Source of the DNA: Ruegeria discodermiae
GTDB lineage: Bacteria > Pseudomonadota > Alphaproteobacteria > Rhodobacterales > Rhodobacteraceae
Length of the DNA: 64,000 bases
NCBI RefSeq assembly: GCF_030758345.1
Contig: NZ_JAVAMO010000017.1
Location: 1 to 64,000, forward strand
Reading direction: 5' to 3'
Every line of letters begins with the position of its first letter. Position 1 is the first letter of the stretch. The notes beneath the pieces were generated by a model. The model did not search any database. It saw nothing but the letters and a program-made list of their open reading frames with translations, and had not been told where the DNA came from. Positions 23,361 through 32,554 of this stretch are shown here, in pieces. Position numbers and translations under genes: made by a program.

Positions 23361-24983
23361 ATGACCCATTTCATCAACAAAAAAGAAGACATTGTCGGCG
23401 AAGCCGTGAATGGCGTGATCGCAACCTCGGGTGGGCGCCTGGCACGGCTGGACGGCTACCCGCATATCCGCGTGGTGGTGCGCACCGATTGGGACAAGTC
23501 TAAGGTCGCGCTGGTCTCGGGCGGCGGATCGGGACACGAACCGGCCCATGCCGGTTTTGTCGGTGAGGGGATGTTGACGGCTGCCGTTTGCGGCGACGTG
23601 TTCGCATCGCCTTCGGTTGATGCGGTTCTGGCGGGAATTCTGGCGGTCACGGGTCCGGCAGGATGTTTGCTGATCGTCAAGAACTATACCGGAGACCGGT
23701 TGAACTTTGGCCTTGCCGCCGAGCGTGCGCGGGCCTTTGGCCTGAACGTAAATATGGTGATCGTGGACGACGACGTTGCGCTACCGGATTTACCGCAGGC
23801 AAGAGGCGTGGCGGGCACGCTGTTCGTGCACAAGATCGCCGGAGCTTTGGCCGAGAATGGCGCTGACCTAGATGCGGTGACCACTGCGGCTGAGCGCGTC
23901 ATAGAGGGCACCTCCTCGATCGGGATGTCCCTCGATACATGTACCGTACCGGGGGCCCCGAAAGAGGACCGTATTCCAACCGGCAAGGCCGAGCTCGGAC
24001 TGGGCATTCATGGCGAAGCTGGCATCGAGCAGGTCGATTATTCCGATGCCAAGACCGCAATCGCGATGATGGTTAAAAAGCTCAGCGCCAATATGAAGCC
24101 GGATCAGCGCTATGTGGCGCTTCTGAACAATCTGGGAGGTGCGTCGGTTCTGGAAATGTCGATCCTTGCGCATGAGTTGGCCAATGCGCCCATTGCTGCG
24201 CAGATCAGTCACATCGTTGGCCCCGCCGCGATGATGACATCGCTTGAAATGCGCGGATTTTCTATCTCGGTCTATCCTGCACCGGCTGAGGACCTGATGG
24301 CACTCCAGGCCACGACGCCTCTGAGCGCATGGCCTGGTGTGAATGCAGTGGTCGACGTGCCTGTTCTGGACCTGCCGGACGGTTTGAAACCAATCAAACC
24401 ACTGGCCTCAGATCACCCTGAAACGCGGTCGTTCCTGACCCGGTGCTGCGAGATTCTGATCGCCGCCGAGGCGGACCTGAACGCATTGGACGCTAAATCG
24501 GGGGATGGCGATACCGGCTCGACCCTGGCAGGTGCGGCGCGCGCATTGATTGCCGCAATGGACAGTCTGCCTTTGGCAGATCATACGCAACTCTACCGGG
24601 CCATCGGCCAAGAGTTGAGCCAGACCATGGGTGGATCATCCGGTGTCTTGCTTGCCATCTTCTTTGCGGCTGCAGGCGACGCGGCGTCCAGTGGCCAGAC
24701 AATGCGGGATTCCTTGCATGTTGGCCTGAGCCGCATGCAAGAGATCGGCGGCGCACAGCCGGGCGACCGGACTATGATTGATGCGCTAAAACCCGCGTTG
24801 GAAAAGCTGGAAAATGGCCTGCCGGATGCGGCCGAGGCGGCTCGCGCAGGGGCCGACAAAACCGCTAAGATGCTGCGCGCGCGGGCTGGACGGGCATCAT
24901 ACATTAATGCCGAGCAACTGCGCGGCCATGTCGATCCCGGTGCTGAAGCCGTTGCGCGGCTATTCGAACGGCTAACGGGGTAG
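23361..24983 (+). CDS. dhaKL: ATP-dependent dihydroxyacetone kinase (DhaK-DhaL fusion), 540 aa
   Basis: Phosphorylates dihydroxyacetone to dihydroxyacetone phosphate in the cytoplasm. The DhaK part (residues 1-325) shows SGGGSGHEPAHAGFVGEGMLTAAVCGDVFASPS and the covalent-substrate His in GLGIHGEAGIEQ. The DhaL part (from about residue 355) has the ADP/Mg motif LDAKSGDGDTGSTLAGAA and MGGSSGVLLAIFF. The arrangement matches ATP-using rather than PTS-linked kinases. I chose the ATG at 23361 (AAAGAGA upstream) over a GTG that overlaps the preceding stop. It is the last gene of the operon and points to dihydroxyacetone or glycerol as the imported carbon. Confidence 0.92.
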   Translation: MTHFINKKEDIVGEAVNGVIATSGGRLARLDGYPHIRVVVRTDWDKSKVALVSGGGSGHEPAHAGFVGEGMLTAAVCGDVFASPSVDAVLAGILAVTGPAGCLLIVKNYTGDRLNFGLAAERARAFGLNVNMVIVDDDVALPDLPQARGVAGTLFVHKIAGALAENGADLDAVTTAAERVIEGTSSIGMSLDTCTVPGAPKEDRIPTGKAELGLGIHGEAGIEQVDYSDAKTAIAMMVKKLSANMKPDQRYVALLNNLGGASVLEMSILAHELANAPIAAQISHIVGPAAMMTSLEMRGFSISVYPAPAEDLMALQATTPLSAWPGVNAVVDVPVLDLPDGLKPIKPLASDHPETRSFLTRCCEILIAAEADLNALDAKSGDGDTGSTLAGAARALIAAMDSLPLADHTQLYRAIGQELSQTMGGSSGVLLAIFFAAAGDAASSGQTMRDSLHVGLSRMQEIGGAQPGDRTMIDALKPALEKLENGLPDAAEAARAGADKTAKMLRARAGRASYINAEQLRGHVDPGAEAVARLFERLTG

Positions 24984-25123
24984 ATGCAGGAACCGAGGCT
25001 GCTAGGTTCTGGACCCACTAAATTGGTTGCCGTCAACTCGGCTGCGTGATTCAAACCGGCGTTGTTGCAGAACTCTTTGTGCGAGGGATTCACAACGTTA
25101 AGCCTCATGGTTAGACGGGTTGG

Positions 25124-25923
25124 ATGAGTAAGCCATCATCCGCCCGTTACCGCGTCACGAACTGGTCTGACTACAACGCTGCCCTTAAGAAGCGCGGGTC
25201 TCTTCTTGTCTGGCTGGACAAGGATGTGACCTGGTTGGCGGCGCATGAGGGTCGGCCTGGTCGACCGCCGGTCTTTTCGAATGCGGCGATCCAATTCTGC
25301 CTGTCGATCAAGGGGATCTGTCGCAAAGTTTCTCCCTGGTTCCGAAACGAATGCTGGAACTTATCGAATTGGGCGAGATTACCATCGGCAGCTGCTCCGA
25401 TTTGATCGGAGCAGCTGGTCGAGATGACCAGTTTTCAAACTTTGCGACAGATCCCCTCGATCCGGTAACGGGCAAAATCGCCGCGACGGAGTCGACCACT
25501 GAACATGTGGGCGATGAAACGGCACTGCCAGCTTTGCTCACTGACATTGATGACGATGTGAGCCGGTTTCTGGCGGATGGTGCGTATGACGGCCAGGGCG
25601 TGGCAGACTGCCTGATCGAGAAGTTCGGGCATGAGGTTGAGATCATTATTCCTCCGCCGAAAAACGCGGTTCACGGCAAGAACGCACAACGCAAGCACCA
25701 CATCGATGTCATCGCTCAAAGTGGCAGAATGAGCTGGCAAACGATGACGGGATACAACCAGAGATCACGGGTCGAAGCCCAGATCGGCAGATGGAAACAA
25801 GCTATTGGCGATCGCCTGCAAACGCGTCATTTTGACAATCAAATAGCCGAAGCGAAAATAGCATCAAATGCGCTCAACCGCATGGCTGGCCTCGGTCGTG
25901 CGGTGTATGAGCGCGTCGTCTGA
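25124..25923 (+). pseudogene. IS5-family transposase, middle deleted at a MITE insertion
   Basis: The N-terminal piece (25124-25313) reads SARYRVTNWSDYNAALKKRGSLLVWLDKDVTWLAAHEGRPGRPPVFSNAAIQFCLSIK, typical of IS5 transposases. After the 141-bp MITE the frame resumes at LDPVTGKIAATESTTEHVGDETALPALL and continues through DGAYDGQGV, PPPKNAV, TGYNQRSRVEAQIGRWK to the normal C-terminus. The roughly 100 residues that normally lie between these parts, including the first catalytic Asp, are missing. Deletion and MITE therefore coincide. Confidence 0.85.
25314..25454 (+). mobile_element. 141-bp MITE, copy 2
   Basis: Same element as 5302-5442, with one base change in the middle (GAGATTACC instead of GAGATTCCC). 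It sits exactly at the deletion junction of the IS5-type transposase. The flanks (GATCAAGG and CCTCGATC) are not a target duplication. Confidence 0.8.
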
Positions 25924-26175
25924 AGTGATCAGGCAAGGGGCCAATCCGCCCCAATTCTGATCCATGCAATACACTCCTATGAGATCATTTCCTTTGATTG
26001 GGGTCGCCAGGTTCGGGACCTTTCTAGCTTTGTTCCGGTCGACGCGGTGACCTTGTCACGACGGTTTCATATTTCTGTTGAGGCCATAACTGCCGCATTT
26101 GGTGAAGATACTGATCAAAAGGTCTGGATTCGAAACCTATGAGTGCATTTAAGCGGCTTTCGATCCGAATTTCTT

Positions 26176-26316
26176 GGATCTGTCGCAAAGTTTCTCCCTG
26201 GTTCCGAAACGAATGCTGGAACTTATCGAATTGGGCGAGATTCCCATCGGCAGCTGCTCCGGTTTGATCGGAGCAGCTGGTCGAGATGACCAGTTTTCAA
26301 ACTTTGCGACAGATCC
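26176..26316 (+). mobile_element. 141-bp MITE, copy 3
   Basis: Third copy, same orientation, 721 bases after the end of copy 2, with one base change in the hairpin (CTCCGG for CTCCGA). The flanks (AATTTCTT and CGTGGGCG) are not duplicated. It lies 133 bases before the GntR-type gene and could affect its upstream region. Confidence 0.8.
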
Positions 26317-26423
26317 CGTGGGCGAAGAGAATAACTGCCAAGCGGAAAGCGCGACCCAACCCAACAGACCAATCAACTTCTGCACGCAGGATCCCCGTCT
26401 GGAATAAAACATCTGGACAAAGA

Positions 26424-26438
26424 AAACATCAGATGTTT
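26424..26438. promoter_or_regulatory. GntR/FadR-type operator candidate
   Basis: AAACATCAGATGTTT is a 15-base perfect palindrome with an odd centre. A further half site AAACATC lies at 26408-26414 and another at 27351-27357, just before the binding-protein gene. It ends 11 bases before the regulator start, so autorepression is likely. Confidence 0.55.
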
Positions 26439-26449
26439 ACTATCACCTC

Positions 26450-27208
26450 ATGAGTGAACTTCTGTACTACGATCTGAAAGATTCCGCGGGCGTGGCGCCC
26501 GGTCTTGCAACGCAAGTGTGTCGGGAACTTGGACGACGCATTGTTGCCGGGCATTTTCCTGAAGGCAGTTTGATCGATGACGAAAACAAGCTGTGTACCC
26601 GTTTCGGGGTCAGCAAGTCTGTTGTCCGTGAGGCGATCAAGCTGTTGGTTGGCAAGGGGCTGCTGGAGGTGCGTCGCGGCAGCGGAACACGGGTTCGGCG
26701 GCGCGCAAGCTGGAACCTTCTGGATGATGATGTGCTGGCCTGGCATCAAGGCATCGAGCCGAAGCCCGAGTTTCTGCGCCAGTTGATGGATGTCAGGCAA
26801 ATGGTGGAGCCCAATGCTGCCGGCTGGGCGGCTCAAACGGCAACGCCAGAACAGATCGAAGACATTCGCAAAGCACAGCACGACATGGAGCAGGCGACGT
26901 CGATCCAGGACTTCGTGGTCGCCGACGCATTGTTTCACCGCTCCGTCCTGCGCGCTGCAAACAATGAAGTTCTTATCGCTCTGGAGGGCGTGATCTTTTC
27001 GGCTCTCCTGAGCTCAATCAAAGTGACAAACAGCGATCCACGCAAAAACGAACGATCTTTGCCACTGCACCGGCAAGTGTTGAAGGCGATAGAGGCTCAC
27101 GACAGTGAAGCGGCCTCATCCGCGATGCGCGAGCATTTGGCCGATACCTATGAACGCCTCTCAGGAGCTTTGCCAGATTTCAACGCGACACGTGGCGCAA
27201 GCGAATAA
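26450..27208 (+). CDS. GntR-family regulator, FadR subfamily (DgoR-like), 252 aa
   Basis: The N-terminal winged helix reads VCRELGRRIVAGHFPEGSLIDDENKLCTRFGVSKSVVREAIKLLVGKGLLEVRRGSGTRV. The all-helical FCD effector domain follows, with metal-ligand-like residues in DALFHRSVLRAANN and LHRQVLKAIEAHD. The phrase WNLLDDDVLAWH is typical of the sugar-acid regulators of the DgoR type. It opens the sugar transport and oxidation cluster, in which a KDGal kinase is encoded, so a galactonate-type effector is a reasonable inference. Confidence 0.88.
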   Translation: MSELLYYDLKDSAGVAPGLATQVCRELGRRIVAGHFPEGSLIDDENKLCTRFGVSKSVVREAIKLLVGKGLLEVRRGSGTRVRRRASWNLLDDDVLAWHQGIEPKPEFLRQLMDVRQMVEPNAAGWAAQTATPEQIEDIRKAQHDMEQATSIQDFVVADALFHRSVLRAANNEVLIALEGVIFSALLSSIKVTNSDPRKNERSLPLHRQVLKAIEAHDSEAASSAMREHLADTYERLSGALPDFNATRGASE

Positions 27209-27369
27209 AAAGGGATGAAAATTCCACTTCCCGGAAAGGTGGCCGGGCTAGTGGTGACGACACGAGACATGCTTCAACCCAGCCTCATGTCGTCAGGTTG
27301 GCCCGAATTGTCGGGAGAACTCCACCAGATAATCCGGCGCAATGCGCCAGAAACATCGACGAGGAGGAT

Positions 27370-28434
27370 ATGATGTTTTCAAAGCTTTCGAAAGGCCTAC
27401 TGGCTGGATCTGTCGCGACGTCTGCGTTAGTGGCGGCCGGAACGGCATCGGCGGAAGACATGGTCGCCCTGTTACTGCCAGAAAATGTGAATCCGCGCTG
27501 GGAACAGCAGGACGCGGCCGCGTTTGTGCGCACTATGGGTGAGATTGCACCCGACGTGAAAGTTGAGGTGTTCAATGCCAATAATGATACCGCAACGCAG
27601 CAGCGTCAGGCGGAACAGGCGCTGACTCAAGGCGCAAAGGTTCTTGTAGTCATTCCCATCGATGGGGAAAGCTCGGCTATCATTGCGGATACGGCTGCCG
27701 AAGAAGGCATCCCAACAATCGCCTATGACCGGATGATCAACTCGCCTAACACCACGTTCTGGGTGCAGGCCGATCTGGAAGGCATGGGGTTCGATCAGGC
27801 GACCCACGTGATCGAGAACACCAAGGATGGCGATACTCTTGTAATGCTCAAAGGCTCGCCAACCGACCCGAATGCTGCCGTTATCCATAACGGTCAACTG
27901 CGCGCGTTGACGCCGCTGTTTGAAAGCGGCGCACGGGTCATGGGCTATGAAAACTGGACACAGGGCTGGGATCCCGCCATTGCGCGCCGCTCGATGGATC
28001 AGGCGCTGACTCAGCTGGACAACAATGTTCAGGGTGTCGTGTCTTCCAATGATGGCAATGCTGGTGCCGCCATCGCCGCGATGGAAGAGCAGGGCATGGC
28101 CGGAACGGTCCCGGTCTCGGGGCTGGACTGCACGGTGCAGGCGCAACAGCTGATGCTGCTGGGCAAACAGACCCAATGTGGCTGGCGTCCGTTGGAAGAC
28201 ATGGCTGCCGCTGCGGCTAAGGTCACGGTTCGGCTGGTTAGCGGTGAGGACTTCTCGGACCTTGCACCGCAAACCGTCACCAATGGTGTCGGCGCGGAAG
28301 TGGCCTATGTGCCTGTTGGTTCTTACTCGGCCATCGGTGCAGAAGGTGTTGCCTATGTGATCGAAAACGATGCTTCGATCACCAAGGACATGGTTTGTCA
28401 GGGCGAAGCTGCCTCAACCGACTTCTGCAAGTAA
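27370..28434 (+). CDS. Sugar ABC substrate-binding protein (XylF/RbsB type), 354 aa
   Basis: Periplasmic binding protein family 4. Signal peptide residues 1-28 (MMFSKLSKGLLAGSVATSALVAAGTASA). The family core is seen as VFNANNDTATQQRQAEQALTQGAKVLVVIPIDGESSAIIADTAAEEGIPTIAYDRMI and VQGVVSSNDGNAGAAIAAMEEQG, most like D-xylose-type proteins. GAGGAGGAT lies directly upstream of the ATG at 27370. It feeds the adjacent ATPase and permease. The substrate is probably an aldose, by context galactose or arabinose. Confidence 0.88.
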   Translation: MMFSKLSKGLLAGSVATSALVAAGTASAEDMVALLLPENVNPRWEQQDAAAFVRTMGEIAPDVKVEVFNANNDTATQQRQAEQALTQGAKVLVVIPIDGESSAIIADTAAEEGIPTIAYDRMINSPNTTFWVQADLEGMGFDQATHVIENTKDGDTLVMLKGSPTDPNAAVIHNGQLRALTPLFESGARVMGYENWTQGWDPAIARRSMDQALTQLDNNVQGVVSSNDGNAGAAIAAMEEQGMAGTVPVSGLDCTVQAQQLMLLGKQTQCGWRPLEDMAAAAAKVTVRLVSGEDFSDLAPQTVTNGVGAEVAYVPVGSYSAIGAEGVAYVIENDASITKDMVCQGEAASTDFCK

Positions 28435-28446
28435 CAAGGTCAGGTT

Positions 28447-29262
28447 ATGACGTCTGAAAACAAAGTGGTGGGGCAAGCTGCCCCACCAGCGCACCTTGCT
28501 GTGCGTGGAATCCACAAACGATTTGGTGGCGTGCACGCCCTGCGCGGTGTCGACTTCGAGGTCGCACGCGGCGAGGTGATGGCTCTTGTTGGTGACAATG
28601 GCGCGGGCAAGTCCACGCTGATGAAAGTACTTGCCGGCGCGCATCTTGCCGATGACGGTGCGTTTTTTCTCGACGGCAAGCCGGCCGAAGTGACATCGCC
28701 CAATGATGCGAGTGAGCTGGGTATTCAGATCGTCTATCAGGACCTTGCTTTGTGCGAAAATCTGGATGTTTCGGCCAACCTTTCCCTGGGATCTGAACCC
28801 GTTAAACCCGGCTGGAGTTTCCTGCCGCGTCTTCTGCGTCCGCTCGATGACTTGGAAATGGAAGTGAAGGCCAAGAAGGCCATCGACAGGCTTGAAGTCC
28901 GCACCCTTCAGTCGGTCCGGGCCAAGGTGGGCGGCCTATCAGGCGGTCAACGTCAGGCCATTGCCATTGCGCGCGCCGTGGGCGCCGAAAGCACGGTGGT
29001 CATGTTGGATGAACCCACAGCCGCACTGGGCGTGGCGCAGACCCGTCAAGTGCTGGAGGTCGTCAAGCGCCTGCGCGAGACGAACCACGCGGTCGTCTAC
29101 ATCTCGCACAACATGCGCGACATTTTTGAGGTCTCGGACCGGATCACCGTCCTGCGCCACGGTACCAATGTCGCCACATACACCACATCCGAAACGAATC
29201 CGGATGAAATTGTCGTCGCCATGACACGCGGCCTGGACACGGAGAACGGCAATGCAGCCTGA
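28447..29262 (+). CDS. Sugar ABC ATPase, single-domain, 271 aa
   Basis: Walker A GDNGAGKSTLMK (about residue 54), signature LSGGQRQAIAIARA, Walker B TVVMLDEPTAALG and switch VVYISHNMRDIFE. Unlike RbsA or XylG it has only one ABC domain, so it should act as a homodimer. It lies 12 bases after the binding-protein gene and overlaps the permease gene by 11 bases. Confidence 0.9.
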   Translation: MTSENKVVGQAAPPAHLAVRGIHKRFGGVHALRGVDFEVARGEVMALVGDNGAGKSTLMKVLAGAHLADDGAFFLDGKPAEVTSPNDASELGIQIVYQDLALCENLDVSANLSLGSEPVKPGWSFLPRLLRPLDDLEMEVKAKKAIDRLEVRTLQSVRAKVGGLSGGQRQAIAIARAVGAESTVVMLDEPTAALGVAQTRQVLEVVKRLRETNHAVVYISHNMRDIFEVSDRITVLRHGTNVATYTTSETNPDEIVVAMTRGLDTENGNAA

Positions 29263-30472
29263 TGCCAAATTGACGTTTCTTGACCGGTTCAGCGCCCTAC
29301 GCGAGACGCAGTTCGGGACCTTTGTTCCAGTCCTCCTCGCGCTGGCAGCAATCTGGGGGTATTTTGGGCTCGTCCTGCCTTTCATTGATTTGATAAGCGG
29401 GCAAGCAGACAGTTTTCGCGCGATCTTTCTAAGCCCGCGCAATATCTACAACCTGTTTATGCAATCTGCGGTGATTGCCACGTTGGCGGTTGGGATAACA
29501 ATCGTATTGCTGCTGGGGGACATCGACCTGTCCGCAGCCGCAACCGCAGGTGTTTGCGCTGCGCTTCTGGGCGTGCTGGTGCTTAGCGGCGTGCCCGGTT
29601 GGCCAGCCTGCATCATTGTGATTTTCGTTGGCATCATTATGGGCGCAGCGCAAGGTTTGCTTGTTGCCTATGTCGGCATCCCCTCATTTGTTGTCACGCT
29701 AGCTGGGCTTCTTGGATATCAGGGCCTGATGCAGAAGATCCTGCCGACAGGAAACCTGAATGTCGGCGACCCGTTTGTGCGCGGAATAGCCCGGGTTTTG
29801 ATCCCGGACCTTTGGGGAATCGTGCTGGGATTGGCCGTTGTAGGTCTTTTTGCCTATGCCAATCTGCGCAAGCAAGCCCGGCGCAAGGCGCTGGGTCTGG
29901 AACTGGACAGTGCTCTCGCCTTGTGGGGTCAAGTGATCGCCTTCACCGTCATTGTCGTGGCTGTGGTACTGACGCTTAACGCCTATCGGTCCCTGCCGTT
30001 GTTGCTGGTGCTGCTTGTTGCGATCACTGCACTCTTGGGGTGGATCACAACCAGCACACCGTATGGTCGATCCCTGTTTGCTGTTGGCGGGAATGCTGAA
30101 AGCGCGCGGCGCGTGGGGATGAAGGTCAAACGTATTCGGGTCTCGGCCTTCGCAATTGTTGGCCTTATGGCCGCTATTGGCGGAATTTTCGGAGCGTCCC
30201 GCTATGGGTCGGTATCGTATACGGCCTTCGCCGGTGGCTCCTTGCTGCTTGAGGCGATCGGGGCGGCAGTAATCGGCGGCACTTCTCTCTTTGGCGGTCG
30301 CGGGTCAGTTTGGAATGCAATCCTTGGCGCCCTGGTCATCGGATCGCTCGGAAACGGGCTGGACCTGACCGGGGCAAGCGCGGCGGACAAGCTGATGGTG
30401 TCCGGTGCAATCCTGCTTTTGGCCGTTGCGATTGATGCCTTGTCGCGTCCGAGCAATGGAAGCGGAAGGTAG
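29252..30472 (+). CDS. Sugar ABC permease (XylH type), 406 aa
   Basis: A long polytopic permease of the ribose/xylose class. About ten hydrophobic segments include AVIATLAVGITIVLLLGDIDLSAAATAGVCAALLGVLVLSG (the family GDIDLS motif). Later come YVGIPSFVVTLAGLLGYQGLM and SLLLEAIGAAVIGGTSLFGGRGSVWNAILGALVIG. The length near 400 matches XylH rather than the shorter RbsC. Third gene of the importer. Confidence 0.9.
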   Translation: MQPDAKLTFLDRFSALRETQFGTFVPVLLALAAIWGYFGLVLPFIDLISGQADSFRAIFLSPRNIYNLFMQSAVIATLAVGITIVLLLGDIDLSAAATAGVCAALLGVLVLSGVPGWPACIIVIFVGIIMGAAQGLLVAYVGIPSFVVTLAGLLGYQGLMQKILPTGNLNVGDPFVRGIARVLIPDLWGIVLGLAVVGLFAYANLRKQARRKALGLELDSALALWGQVIAFTVIVVAVVLTLNAYRSLPLLLVLLVAITALLGWITTSTPYGRSLFAVGGNAESARRVGMKVKRIRVSAFAIVGLMAAIGGIFGASRYGSVSYTAFAGGSLLLEAIGAAVIGGTSLFGGRGSVWNAILGALVIGSLGNGLDLTGASAADKLMVSGAILLLAVAIDALSRPSNGSGR

Positions 30473-30481
30473 GAGGCGGCT

Positions 30482-30934
30482 ATGTCAGCGCATAAAACCA
30501 TCAATCCACAGTTGGCGCTCGATGCGATCCTTGATGTCCTCATTCCCGCAAATCGCGACCGAGACATCCCGGCGGCGGGAGAACTGGGTGTGGCGGCATT
30601 CGTCACAGAGGCGGCTGCGCGCAATCCCGCTCTCAACAGCGCGCTTGTAACCTTAATAGCCCGCGCCGGCGAACTGGCGGGCGGTATTACTCCCCATACC
30701 GTCCGCCAGCTGGAATCCGAATTGCCCGAGGCGTTCAGTTTGCTGCTCACGGAAACCTACAAAGGTTATTACAGTCGCCCGGATATGCGCGCCAAGGTCG
30801 GTGTAGGATCGCATCCTGTGCATCCAGCCGGGTACGAGGTCGCCAGTGATCCGCCCGCGCTTTTGAATGAATTGACCGCGCCTGTGCGCGCTCGTGGGCC
30901 AGTGTTTCGCGATCCTACCGGAGGTCAGGCATGA
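30482..30934 (+). CDS. Small subunit of GMC-type dehydrogenase (gluconate 2-dehydrogenase subunit 3-like), 150 aa
   Basis: The sequence LALDAILDVLIPANRDRDIPAAGELGVAAFVTEA follows the opening of the small subunits that partner FAD-dependent GMC dehydrogenases. Its stop overlaps the GMC start (ATGA), supporting a complex. It lacks the usual Tat leader, so if the complex is exported the signal must lie elsewhere; a cytoplasmic location is possible. Function as a chaperone-like subunit is inferred from family and context. Confidence 0.65.
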   Translation: MSAHKTINPQLALDAILDVLIPANRDRDIPAAGELGVAAFVTEAAARNPALNSALVTLIARAGELAGGITPHTVRQLESELPEAFSLLLTETYKGYYSRPDMRAKVGVGSHPVHPAGYEVASDPPALLNELTAPVRARGPVFRDPTGGQA

Positions 30935-32547
30935 AACTCGAACCCGTTGACGTTCTGATCATTGGTGCGGGGGCATCAGGCGCTGCGATTGCCTGGTCTC
31001 TGTTGGAAACACGGATGCGCATTCTGTGCCTGGAACAGGGTGACCATCTGCTGGACAAAGACTTCCCATCGCGCCGCGAGGATTATGAACTCGCTCGGTA
31101 CGCCGAGTTTTCTTGCGACCCGAACGTACGAGGTCTTCCGCAGGACTACCCGATCAACGCGGAGGATAGCTGCATCACGCCGGTCAACTGGAATGGCGTG
31201 GGCGGGTCAACAATCAACTTCCTGGGCCACTGGCCGCGGATGCGCCCGTCGGATTTTCGAACCAGATCGCTGGATGGCGTGGGTGAGGATTGGCCGGTCG
31301 ATTATCACGACTTAGCGCGGTTCTATGACATGAACGACCGCAACACGGGCGTCTCCGGCTTGGGAGGTAATCCGGCCTATCCCGACTATACACCGCCGCA
31401 TCCACCCATTCCGATGGGCAAGCTCGGGCAAACTCTGGCGCGCGGGTTCAATGAAAAAGGCTGGCATTGGTGGCCGTCTGATGTCGCGATCCTGAGCGAA
31501 AACGACGATGGCCGCCAGAAATGCGTGAATGCCGGGACTTGCGATTTGGGTTGTGCGGCCGGCGCCAAGGGCGGAACCAATTTCACCTATTGGCCGATGC
31601 TCGAAAATGCAGGTGTTGAACTTCGCACCAAAGCGCGTGTCCGTGAGATATTGGTGGACGAGGCCAGCGGGTTCGCGACCGGAGTGCTCTATCATGCGGC
31701 CGATGGGCAGGTGTATGAGCAGAAGGCGGAACTGGTCATCGTGGCCTGCAACGGGGTGGGAACACCGCGCTTGCTGCTGAATTCAAAGTCCAAGCTGTTT
31801 CCCGAGGGCTTGGCGAACCGATCCGGTAAGGTCGGGAAGAACCTGATGTTCCATCCGCTTACCGGCGTTGCGGGCGTGTTTGATGAGCCAATGAAAGGGC
31901 ACGAGGGGCCGATGGCCTGTTCGATCCTCTCTCAGGAGTTCTACGAAAGCGACCCTGACCGTGAGTTTGTACGCGGCTACGGCTTGCATTCGGGGCGTTC
32001 AACCACACCGATGACCTATGCGCTTGGCGGGTATGGGATCGACAATCCCATTCCATGGGGGGCTGAACACCGAGAGATTATGGACAATGTCTACCCCTAT
32101 CTCGCTGGTCTGACCGTGGTGACGGAAGATCTGCCGGAAGAACATAACTGTGTGACCCTCGACCCAGATCTGACCGATAGCGATGGCATCCCGGCCCCCA
32201 AGATCACCTATCGCCTGGGTGAAAACACTCAGGCGATGCTGAAACATGGCGAGGCCCGCGCCCAAGAAGTTCTGTTGGCCGCCGGGGCCAGGCGTATTCT
32301 GCCCAAGGGCGACAAGGTCTGGTGGCGGGCAGGGTGGCACCAGATGGGCACCTGCCGGATGGGCAATGATCCCGGGGCATCTGTTGTGAACGGATGGGGG
32401 CGCAGCCACGACGTAAAGAACCTCTTTATCGTGGATGGTTCGATTTTCGTGACGGCGGGGGCAGTGAACCCGACCTCCACGATACAGGCGCTGGCGCTCT
32501 TTATCGGGGACCGGATCAAAACCAACATCGCAACGCTGTTTGATTGA
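30931..32547 (+). CDS. GMC-family FAD-dependent sugar dehydrogenase, 538 aa
   Basis: An oxidoreductase with the FAD-binding VDVLIIGAGASGAAIAWSLLETRMRILCLEQG at the N-terminus. The C-terminal GMC block is GWHQMGTCRMGNDPGASVVNGWGRSHDVKNLFIVDGS...AVNPTSTIQALAL, with the catalytic His and Asn. Cysteines near residue 197 are arranged C-x5-C-x3-C (KCVNAGTCDLGC), the spacing I recall for the 3Fe-4S site of bacterial FAD-glucose dehydrogenase. It likely oxidises an aldose at C1 to the lactone, passing electrons through an Fe-S centre. No cytochrome subunit is encoded next to it. The substrate is inferred from the galactonate-type neighbours. Confidence 0.87.
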   Translation: MKLEPVDVLIIGAGASGAAIAWSLLETRMRILCLEQGDHLLDKDFPSRREDYELARYAEFSCDPNVRGLPQDYPINAEDSCITPVNWNGVGGSTINFLGHWPRMRPSDFRTRSLDGVGEDWPVDYHDLARFYDMNDRNTGVSGLGGNPAYPDYTPPHPPIPMGKLGQTLARGFNEKGWHWWPSDVAILSENDDGRQKCVNAGTCDLGCAAGAKGGTNFTYWPMLENAGVELRTKARVREILVDEASGFATGVLYHAADGQVYEQKAELVIVACNGVGTPRLLLNSKSKLFPEGLANRSGKVGKNLMFHPLTGVAGVFDEPMKGHEGPMACSILSQEFYESDPDREFVRGYGLHSGRSTTPMTYALGGYGIDNPIPWGAEHREIMDNVYPYLAGLTVVTEDLPEEHNCVTLDPDLTDSDGIPAPKITYRLGENTQAMLKHGEARAQEVLLAAGARRILPKGDKVWWRAGWHQMGTCRMGNDPGASVVNGWGRSHDVKNLFIVDGSIFVTAGAVNPTSTIQALALFIGDRIKTNIATLFD

Positions 32548-32554
32548 GGTGGCC

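Larger units (their letters stand above)
25058..25974 (+). mobile_element. IS5-type element, internally deleted and carrying a MITE
   Basis: The left end reads near GGCGTTGTTGCAGAACTC; the right end, by complement, is GTGTATTGCATGGATCAG. The boundaries are approximate. The transposase inside is interrupted by MITE copy 2 and lacks its middle, so the element cannot move by itself. Confidence 0.6.
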
